Assembly (NCBI GenBank): GCA_002633005.1
Contig: NMRA01000089.1
Location: 874,003-938,002, forward strand
Length of the DNA stretch: 64,000 nt
Reading direction: 5' to 3'
DNA from: Phoronis australis
Taxonomy: Eukaryota; Phoronida; Phoronidae
Shown here: positions 24,701 through 36,000 of the stretch, in pieces
How positions within the stretch are numbered: position 1 is the first letter of the stretch
Layout of the letters: each line of letters starts with the position of its first letter
Made by a program: the position numbers and the translations under genes
Notes under the pieces: model-generated
The model's input: only the letters and a program-made list of their open reading frames with translations
Told to the model about the DNA's origin: nothing
Databases searched by the model: none

Positions 24701-27700
24701 ATACTGCTGAGTTTGTTGTATTTATCAGATGTCCTGTCTGTCTGTCTGCCTGCTTGACTGTCTGCCTGTCTGCCTGCCCTCCTTTGCTTTCAGTTGCAAT
24801 GTGTTTTGTTGAAAAATCATAACCATGGTTCATTGTCAAAGAAGTGCCTCCTGAGTTAACAAGATTTTTTGTATTTAGTGTACGTTATCAGGCAAATAAA
24901 TAATTGGGCCCTTGTGGAAACCAGTATCTTACACTGACAAGATTACACTCCATTAAATATTACATTTGAAAAATTTAGAGATTAAATTTTTGTGTCTTAG
25001 GCATACATTAGATTTGCAAGTCTGCTGGTGTGAACTCGAAAAATGTTGGAATAACTGGGAAAATGTTGGAATAACTGAGTGTACGCTGAGCACTTTATTC
25101 GGATTTGATTCTGTATTGAGTCGTACCATTTATTTCATTTTCTTTTTGTTATCGGATTTCAAATTCTATCGTGAACATACTGTGAACAGCCTTAAGCTCA
25201 ATTTCGGCTGATTTGCTAAACACTCCCCCGTTAAAACAATATAAAAAATCTACTAGTCCATTATGTCAACCATCTGTTTTGTCTGTGCGGCTAATAAGTC
25301 GCACATTTATGATCAAATGACCGTCTGAGAAAAAGGGCTGGTCTCAAAACTTGTTAATCGCTGTTAGCTGGCAGATGTTGGGAAGCCTAGTTAGTCGAGC
25401 CACTCTAGTTGAACAAGCGGATTACGGTATGTTTTGGTAAAATAAGTTTGAAGACAATTTTTTATCAATTGTTGGGGCTAATGAATGATGTTAGCATTCT
25501 TGAATTTGGGATATGGTTGTGTTTTGTTTATATTATGTTGGTTGTGAAATTTATTAGAGATTTTGAAGTAATCTGCTAATTATTTATTATACCATTTATT
25601 ATACTGTTGTGGAGGTTTTGACAACATTTTAGGGTATGTTTTGTTACTTTTGTTGACATGTTGGTGTTGTCGTTTAGTCACTGGTCGAATGCATATTTGT
25701 TTGTACTAGAATGGTCGAATTAACCTTGATTTGATTCTAGAAAACGGCATTGAAAGAGTGATAAAATATTGAAATGGCTGAAAAGGACTTTTGATTTTAA
25801 GTTTGACTAATTAAATTTCAACTAATAAACTTTAGGAGGCTAAGCCAGACATCCTCAAATGATGAACAATTAAAAATAATAAGCACTGAGGAAGTGAAAT
25901 TTCTTAATTTTTCTGAATTTTGGCATGTTTGAAGTGTTTGCGCGTGCATGCCTGTGTTCTTACCTGTCTACAGTGTGCCTGGCTGTGTACTTACCTGTCT
26001 GCAGTATGCCTGGTTGTCATAACAGCTCCATACAATGGCGAGCACTGGGGCCTTATAATGGCCTGCCTTGTCCACAAGGTTATGTCCAGAAATCAAAACA
26101 TAAGAGGCCATACTTGTTGTTAAGTGCACCATTAAACACTGCTCAAGTGTCCTTCTCTTTCACCAGCTTGTCTGAAGAGCACTAATTTACACATTATATT
26201 GGTGTCTTGATCACCCTTTATGGTTGTGTGGCCCTGACTTGAATATACTGGGGATGTCTGCCTGCATCAAGACAGGTTGGATGACTCAACTGTGGTGGTC
26301 TTCTGTGCCCAGTGAAACAGTACCAAATAGGGAATGACTAAGTTCCCTAGATCTGCTGTGTACTTGTGTCATTCTATACTCACAAATATTATCTTCTATC
26401 ATTTTATCTCTATAAGCTATTCTATTGCTGATGACATTTTGTAATATTAAAGCTAAAATTTGAGCCCTTGTTATTTTAATGAAAATAAATGGACTCAATC
26501 CAGGGGGCACTGCATGAAAAGTTCCCGACTGATTTTCAATAATATTGAGAATTTAACGCAGAGTTCACTCTTGATTTGTATCAAAATCAAAAATTGACTT
26601 AGTAGCGCACAAGTAAAACATTAGAAGAAAGGACAATCAGTGGTTTCAAAAGTCCACAAATACACAGTAGATTTAAGTAATTTAGTGGAGTGCCTATTTG
26701 AGACTGTTTCACAGAACTGCAACTCACTGATGGACAGATGTTACTATTAGAACTTCTAACTTGGAAGTTTCTATGTACTACTCTGGTTTATAGTTTTTAA
26801 TATTCATTAGGACTTGGTAATGGCTGAGCTTGCAGGTTTGTGCTGCTGGACGGATTATTGTTGGTGGGAATGGTAAGGTACCTGGCTGGCTCTGTTCTGA
26901 ATTTATGCGGGATTGTTCTTGTTGAAGTAATCAAAAAGTTCTGGTGTTGAGGGAATTACCGAGCTGAAAAAAATTCTGGAGTTGTCGTGTTCATGCTGCC
27001 GTGTATTTTTGAGAATAGTGGCTACCAGGCTAAAAATTGTGTAATGGACTGGAAGTTGGTGAATTCATTGGAGTGTATACTGTGTAATTATGCACTTCAA
27101 CTGAGGTCAACATGTGGTGGTTTGCAGACCCCAAAATGTGGTGATGGCCCGGGAGCTGAGGTCATTATCACATTTTGGGGTCTGAAAATGAATGTATTGA
27201 CCTAAAGTGAAGGTCAAGATGATCATATATATATGCAATGGGGCTATTTTGGGCTTTTGATAGAATGTCACTCAGTTGGTCAATCATCTACCAATTTTAA
27301 CTTAAAATGGGAGATTTTTATTAAGAAAAGTTCCTGACGTTTTAAGGAATGTAGAAGACCATTACCTGTTATATATTTGGGAAAGATACTGTTTTGCAAT
27401 CACGCAATGGTCATTTAAATGTAAAACAGTAGACAAATATTTGGTTATATCAAAACATTTTGATCTGTGCCGGCACGCTCAAAGTGCACACAGGGAAGTC
27501 TGCACAAGTGACGGTGCTTTTAAATACACATCTTTTACACAATTGTGTGAGGGAACTGTGATGTCTTGATGGAGGTGTGCTTCTACCGAGGGCTTCATAA
27601 AAACAAACGTGATGCCAAAAACTGGATGCAGAAGTACTGGCTGAATTGACTTATAAAGAAGTTTTTTAGTTACTTGCTCGTGGTACACTGATGAAGTTCT

Positions 27701-30014
27701 GGCGTGTAAGATCTGGAATTACAATGGGATCTCCAGTCATGGGAAAGTTTTTAAAAAGAATTAAAACGGTGTTACCATGGCAGGGGTTATTAATGCCTTT
27801 CTCCTGCATCAGTCAATATAAACAATCATTGGATCAGAAATATTGACCGTTGTTGAATTTAACGCTTCATAATCTGTCCAAGTCATAATGTCTTTTGATA
27901 TCAGTGTAATATGTTGGCCAATAACTTAAGCACTATCTGAAAGATGGTTAAATTGAGTAATTTGTGTTTCTATGTGTCTGCTAGTTGATGAATTGAGGCG
28001 CGAGTGACAATCAATAATAGTGAAGCAATCTCCATGTTAATCAACAATTCATTAGTATCAAACTAGACTATATATTGTATTCAGACATAAAAGTATATGT
28101 GTATATTTTGTGAACTGTGTGTTAGTGAGAAGGAAATATGGCAGATGTTCTACAGACAAAGCGGCGACTAAATATAGCATTAAATTCTAGTCATGAACGT
28201 TTCAGAGGCGACATTTTCTGCCAGAGGTGGAAATTTGGTTCTGAAAATGAGGGTTTTAAATATCTGACTAACTTGAGGTGTACTGTGCCGCGACGGGCTG
28301 CAGGGCTAGCTGCATTAGTGCAAGGTTAAAAGTTCTATCAATAGAGATTGGTTAAAATATCGTCGACGTTCATATCAAGACCTTTAAATGTTACATAGGT
28401 TCCCAAGTTTTTCCAGCTCTGTGTCCGTGCACAGTCAGTATAGTGAAGAACTTTCATGAGTTTGATGTACTAATGCAAGTTGTATTTTATGTCACGTTTC
28501 CATGACCTTTGCTTAGAGTGTCTGAATTTCCCAGGATTAATTTTCCTTGCTACACTCTCAACTGTTGGTTTTGGTATCGTTAGGTTCTCTTGCACTCTCG
28601 TTTTATGGCATGTACAGAATCTCTTCCTGCTGTTTTGCTGACTTTCACAATCATACAACAAAACGTAAAACTTACTGAAATCTGGGGTACAGTTGAAAAT
28701 TTCATCCAATTTCCGTAGGTAACATTTAAAGCTGATTTGACTGTTGCTCAGTGTGTTTACATGGCCAGTATTGTTTAAATTCTTTAAAATGCTGCCAATC
28801 AAAGTTAACCTTTCATTCATTGCGTCACTACTGTTTCCTTATAGATATGTTGCGGTTTTGTTCTTGAAAAGCACTGATGCCCTGTTTCCTCTCCAAAAAG
28901 CTGTGGGGTATTGGTTGGAACACTGCCAATGTTATCATTTCATTCTAATTTGCATCACAGGTCCCCGAGAAACAGCTCTAATAGATACATCCTGTCATGT
29001 GCCTTGAGACGGGATGCGGAAGTTGTCATGGGAACTGACACTTGACTGCATGTTGTAGTGAAAATGAAATTTATTCGCTCTTTTTGTTTTCAAGTTATTG
29101 CAATTTGTCTCCTGTTTAGTACAGACAAGTGAAATTTCGTTTTCTCAAATTTCTCAATAGTAAAAAGTAAGCTTTTAGAAAATTATTAACTTGATCGTTT
29201 GTAGCAAGGTTGTCGGTCATTTATTGAAAATGACAGTTTTGGCAATTATTTTGTGTGCAAAGTAGCTGAAAACCTACTGTGCTTTCTCAAGTTTGATAGT
29301 TAAGAAGTAAAGGCACTTGAAAGATTGCAAACCACAAGCCTCTGTCAAGACGGCCCTAGTTTAATTATTCTACGGAATTGTTAGCGCAAAAATGACGTGT
29401 GTGGAGGTTATTGTTCACAATTTCCAAAACCTCATTGTTTTGGTTCAACATGTTTGTGATGTTGAATCAATTTGTGTTTATTGTCTAGTTTAAAAGGGAG
29501 GTTAAATGATTATATGGTCTCAGGTATCATTTTCTAATTCTTGTTGATAGTCTGTGGCCCATGTCAGACCTCCCTTGAAAATTTCATAAAAATTCATTAT
29601 TTTGGGTAATGTTGTTAACAGGGAAACTAAGGGTAATGATGAACGGCTGCTTTCTGTCAAGGTCATGACCTCCAGGAAGATGGTTAAAAATGTACCAGAA
29701 CACATTTTGAGTTACATAGCAGAGCTTGTGTTTTCTATTTTAAAGTTAACTAAAGTATACTGAATCAGTTAAGAGGTAATGGAGTGGTTTTGTGCCCCCT
29801 TAGAGGTAGTGTGTTCAATGTTCTGTAGCTCTCAGCAGGGTTTCTTCTCAGTTCTCCAATAATCCATTCTTCATTCTGATTGGTTACTGGTCTTATTGAA
29901 GGACAAAAATAGAACGCTACCAATTTGGCTGCTGGTCCAGTATTTCAAATGCAAGTAACGTAGGCATCATATAAACACTGGAAATAGTAAAATTACTTTT
30001 TCCATTACATATTG

Positions 30015-30055
<41 letters not shown>

Positions 30056-33000
30056 CGTCATTATTATTGCTATACCAAAATGTTTCCGTATCCAAATTTT
30101 TGGTTACCGTATACTTTTCATTAGTGTTGTTGATGGTATTATTTTTATTGTTATTACTACTACTATTATTATTATTGTTAATATAATAATTAAATTCTTT
30201 TTAAATCATTATTTTCTGTTCAGGTGGGAAATATTCTAATACTGTCATGATTTCACATTTTTGTTGCTCTTTACCTTGTGTTAACTTCCTTCATTTATTA
30301 GACATCAATCAATAATTGTGAAGACTGCTAACCACTAAAGCTGTAGAATATGGTAATTCAATTCGACTAATTGCAACCTACATATTTCATGTGTGTTGTG
30401 ATAAGTGTCAGTCAGTTTGCTTGGCTTAGTTATAAAAATAACAAATTCCATTGTGCTGCACTTCAACAATATGCTTGGCCTTGGGGTCACTATGGCAGGC
30501 GATTGTCTGGCCCCTAATCAGCCTAGGCATGCTGATTAGTTTGTTTTAGTCTATGATAGCTTCTGAAGAGTCAGTTTGTTTTATGGGATTTTATGAGGAC
30601 TCTGGCTGTCATAGTGAAAGTGCTGTTTTATTGAGTTCATGTTGGTGCGCAGGGAGTAGCATGGTAAATAACAACAAATTCGACTTTCAGTGAAAATTTT
30701 GCCTGTCAAAATGTTTTCCGTAAATTTCCTTCGGATCTGAATTGTTTTTGAAGCTTGACTGTCTCGTGCCAATGCTCGTTGCAGAGTACCAACACAAGTT
30801 GCTCGGGTGTTTAGTGGCGGCGTGTATTTTTATGTGCCAAGATGTGGTGCTCCCTATCATATTCCTTTCCTTTATTTCTTATGTGGCTGAGTTATTGCAT
30901 TGGTTAGTCTGTCCCTCATGCTTTTAGATGTGTGTGCTCGATAATTAAGGCTTCTTTTACAAAGTAATGTTTTGGTACATGAATGTGTGATTTCATTTGT
31001 GATGTGTTTGCAGATTTCTGGACATCCTCCCTGGCTGATGTCAACCAACACCTGAAGAGGGCTCTGGAGGAGGAAGCATGCAATGGTGACAGCGACTTGA
31101 CATTGCTGGAGGATTTGCCCGCAGGTGCAGTTGAGTGTAAGCCCAATACACAGCTGTCCGTGTCTGACTGTGGGAAAGAACTTGAGGCCCTTTCACCTTT
31201 TTTGACGTTGCTAAATTTTTCGGAAAACCAGAGCGACACATCTGGCACATGGAAAAGTACCCTAGACAAGAACTGCAGCAGTTTGACCAAGACTTTTCAA
31301 AAAGAGGTGGAAATTGTGATTGACCCCGCAGAGCCTACCGATGGGGTAGTGAACAATGAACATTCGAGCTCGACAATGTTCCATAGCACAAATCAAATTG
31401 ATCTCATTCAACCAGACAATACTCGTTATTATCGTGGCAATCTCTCTGACCGTATCAGTGATTATGAGGACATCTGGTCCTCCAACAAGGGACCACAAGA
31501 TGGCGGCGCATCAGACGGCATGCATTTTCAGGTAATTAATATCACTGACCTGCAGTCGACTCCGAAAGAGGACAGTCTCACATTCAGCCCCATTCAGCTT
31601 TCAACGGAACATTTCTTGAAATCACAGGCTGCTAATAATAATGAGTATCCCAAGTCATCTAACGCGTCATCGATGGTGCCGCCAACTCAAGTGCCATCTA
31701 CGCGGCGGGTGCCGAGCACCCAACCAAATTTTTTCCGCTTTGACTTTGACCAGAAGACTCGGGACATGCTGAGCTCTCAGCAGAGGTATGGCAGCCCGCT
31801 CTACGTGGAACCCGCCGATGCCATCGAAGGCATACCACAGCACGTGACGGTGAATCGCATCACGACTGACCCAAGCATGTCAGACAGCGCTACTGAGTCA
31901 AAGCTATTGGCTGCTCCTCCAAGACGTGCTTTAAGGAGCAGACACACCGTCAAAGAGATTCCAGTTTGTTCAGGTGCCCCCAGTGATCGGCCTAGAAAAC
32001 TGCAAAGGGTGAAAACTGCTCCAGCGCAGTTGCCACGTCAGCTGGATAGTTTAAAACAAAACTCTAGACCCGCAGTGAAGACAACTGATTCCTCATCAGA
32101 TGGTCGAGTCAGTCGTGGGGTGGGCCACCAAGGTATAACATTCCTGTCTCCAAGCGGTAGCGACAGGGGTCTGTATGTCAACACGGCACCTGGCCTGATT
32201 CATGACCCTCCACCACCAAGTCCCAACCAGGCTCACCAGCAGATCATGGCTCAGCTCAGCCGTGAGTCCAGCAAAAGTGGTCTGTCCCGCTCTAAGAGCC
32301 TCAAAGAGAAGTCCTCTAGTCAACCTATCCAGGTACCAGAGCGTGAAGCGCAGACGTTGCCTACAGACATAGCCAGACTAAAAACCAGCAGCGGCTCTGA
32401 AACCAGCGATTCAGACACATTGACTCAGGTTTCGCTACAGGTAAACAATTTCAGGCCTCGGTCGGAAACGATGATTAGTACATATGACAATGTGAAAAAT
32501 GTTAGTCGCGACCAAGGGGTAGATATGCTCGATGATTACGAGACTGGGCAGGTATCTTTGGTGCCACCAAAAAAGTCCAGCACAGTTGAACAAAATCTCC
32601 ATGATCTACAAACTTTGCTCAATGATGAGGCAGCCTTAAGTCCACGCTGTGGTAAGTTCCCTGTGTTTAGCAACTCGTCGGACAACTCCACATTCACTGA
32701 CTCATCAACCATCGCTGATCTCATAAATTTGCATGCTCCCGAGCTGACCGTCAAGCCACTACAACAGCTTACCGCCAAGAATCTCCAACGACTGTCTGTG
32801 TATGACAATGTGCCTGACGTCAGCTTGAGGAAATCAATTGCCTTCTCGGCGGCACGTGGATCCGTTGCATTTTCCGCCGTTAGTGCTGGCACCGTGTTCT
32901 CAAAACCATGGGATAATACTCTGTGGAACGACTTGCTCAATTTGCCCGAGAACGAGGCAAATCCCCGAGAGAGGCTGCCAACAGAACTGAACGAACGTCT

Positions 33001-36000
33001 ACAGGAATGGAAGGTTAACAGGCAGGCTCAGCTCTCCTTGTCCTCGCCAACATTCATGCCGCAGCCGTGCTCTCCTCCGGACACGCCCACTAATCCATTT
33101 CCTGTAGTCAACGAAGACCGGCAATCATGGGTGTCAGGCAACGACGTAGACCATTACGATGACGAAAAAGAAGACGATGACTACCAATTGGTCTCTGAAA
33201 TGACTGGCTACCCCCTCCGCTCAGATGCTACAGACTATCAGAATTTGTCGGATAACGTGGACAGTGGTACAGAGCTCGGATCTTACAGTTCACAGGAAAA
33301 TGTCAACAGCTTGCCAAGGAGAAGTCAACCTCTCATGCTACCTGACATCGCAATAACCACCACAGACGTCAGCCAAGGGAGATCATTCCAAGAAAGATTG
33401 GATCCATTTTTATGTGAGTGTTCTTCACGTAATTGATTTTCTGTTACATTTGTCAAGATAATGAAAAAAAAATTAAGAAAGTCATGTTGTGATTTTTAGA
33501 ATAAGGGATTTTCTTGAGCCTAGTGATAACGACAGCCCAAGCATGAAAAATGTAAGGAAACTTGAAATTTTGTTCCATTTTACTGTTGTGTAATCTCGTC
33601 GACAACCTAACTCTAACATACTGAAGACTTTGGGTGAGCCACTGTCACTCTTGACAAATTTAAGTAGACAATAGAGAAGTCAGTCTTTTCGGTGCTGTGC
33701 TTGTAGCCTGTGCGTTGGCTGAGGCACTGAATTTGAGCCTTCCCTGAATGAGCCACCTCAGTGCACTCGCCTTTCACCAAACCAGATTCCATCTCCTCTC
33801 TTTGTGACTGTCAGGTGCACCACGCCTCATCAACCTTCGACAACGGGACAAGAACCACCAGCCAGGCATTAAGATCCGGAACTACATCTCCAAGCTATCG
33901 ACTGACAACAGCACAATCTTTGGGAGCACGGTGGAGAACTTCATCCAGTGCACGTTAGAGAGCCCCGAGATGAGTCCACATGTGGTCATGCGTAACGTGC
34001 GCCAGTTCATGAGTGGCATCAAGAACTACTTGGTGAAGAGTGGCGAGAAGGACCTCCTGCAGGTGATAGAGAGGGAGAGGCAAGAAGTAGGTACTCTAAA
34101 AGTGGCGGTTGTACACCTGTGTACTTTTTAAAGAAAATGTATTTTAAAACCCCGATCGGATCTTGTAGGGTTCGTTGTCCAAAATACAAAATAGTCCAAG
34201 TTTAAATTTGATTTTTGACGAATGAAAAGAACTGCCGTGTTTTAGGTACTCTATGCCTGCCACCTGGTGGTATGATGTCATTAACAGAACAAAATGGCAC
34301 TGAGTTCCTCTAATATCAAATTATGACTGTTGAGTGGCATTTTCTTATGTGAGACATCAGGAATTTAACTTATTTCAATCTGATGCACTTGTTTCAGCTG
34401 GACGCTGATGAATTTCTCAACATTGATGCCATCATAGAGGGTGCATTGCACAAGTGTGTAGTACGACCACTCAAGAGTCACATCTATCACCTGTTTGTAC
34501 ATGAGTACACCAAGAATGGCCGACTGAAGCTGTTGTCACGGAATATTCATGAGGGTCAGAAGAAAACACCAGAGGAACTGGGAATTAGAGTAAGGGACAT
34601 CCTTGTCTTCCTGACATTGATCAAATGAACTTTGTCATTAAATATCAGTTCTAGAATCTCTATGACTGCATTGTTACCTTAAGGTGGTTTACACAGTCAC
34701 TATTTCATCAAAACTGCCATTGATTTTGCCTTTCGTGTGTCTTAAACAAAAGATTAATACTGTGATAGGCTTAAAATTACACTATACCCAGATATTAGCA
34801 TCTAGCAGATATTGAGATGAATTTATACTGTGAAACCAGACTGTACTCTGTACACTTTTGCAAATCCTTGGTGGTTTGATTGAACAACTTACAAAATTTG
34901 AAAGCATGATCAACACTTCAGGCAAGTAAATAGACTTTGGGGAGAGGCTGTGCATCTTGTCAACCACAGAATACATTTTGTGACACTGTGACAGAGTTTT
35001 AGCCGAACAATGCTTTATCTTTTCAGTTAAGTGCTAATGTTGCAATAGCAGATAAGGGAAGAAACTTGGGAGTAAAATTATTGAAACATGGTTTAGTATC
35101 CTTTTAATTCATTCAGTATTTGAGTCAGTTTCAATTTTCATTTGAGTGTTAAACATTTGTTTTTCAGCTTGGCCTGAACCCACCTCAAGGGACTTCCATG
35201 GAAGTCATAAAACATTTCCTGGTCAAAATGCAAGAGGCGTACTCCCCTTTGAAGAAGCTGGAAAACTTACTGGGTGCAACATCGTCAATCTATAACAGTG
35301 TAAGTGGTGAAAAGGCGATCTGTCACGTGATGGTTTGGCATGGAAGCATAAATCTGTTTAATATGAATTTTCTGTAAACAATTAGAAATTGTATTTCACT
35401 AAGTGAAACCTCAGTTGGTGTTATTCACATGTGGTTATTTGTCCTTCGTAATTCAATATGAAATTGACATTCTTTGACAGTTCCTTCATTTTTCAAAGTG
35501 TCTAAGTTATTCCGTCAGTTGTTTCTATGTTTCAGCGTTCTAAGTAAAATATGTCGAACATTATTTTCAGGTGATGCCCTCTATGGATGGTGAGAGTGAG
35601 GTTTCAATGGGAGCTGATGGTATGTTCATTTCTTTTGCTTACTTGTCCTTGTGATGTATTGACATTATATCTGTTTCATTTAATTCCAACTGTGATGAAT
35701 GTTCATCAAGTTTAACTCATTTTTCTCAGTCTGAAAAGTTTTTCATTTTCTGTTGACAATTCATTGAAGAGCTCTCTAAACACTTTGAGTTTAAGCTATG
35801 GTGGTGAAGCAGGACATAACGTATAAAAAATGTATATTCTGTTTTAGAGAGTTCTGGAGTGAATTGTCAGCATATAACATATGTAAAGTCTTCAAAGTCT
35901 TTGAGTAAATCATTAAAGTTGTTTATTTTGGAAAAAGGCATCAATTAAAGCCTCAGGCAGTGCCGTTTTTTGGAAAAAATGTCGTTTTGGATGGAATACT

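Larger units (their letters stand above)
23879..31013 (+). other. RIN intron 6 (7.1 kb)
   Basis: Contains a CTGT/CTGC microsatellite (24731-24780), a 20-bp tandem duplication (25041-25079), a 31-bp duplication (25953-26014), a strong hairpin (27104-27203) and two ATT-repeat tracts (30.0-30.2 kb). The SH2 sequence reads straight across this intron (LLGQ|DFW), so no coding exon is expected. Confidence 0.6.

Noticed and set aside
28138-28820. Open frames on both strands near 28.1-28.8 kb in RIN intron 6
   Set aside because: No recognised family, no consistent splice sites. The SH2 sequence reads across this intron without them.
30012-30239. Ile-rich open frame
   Set aside because: Translation of the ATT microsatellite, not a protein.
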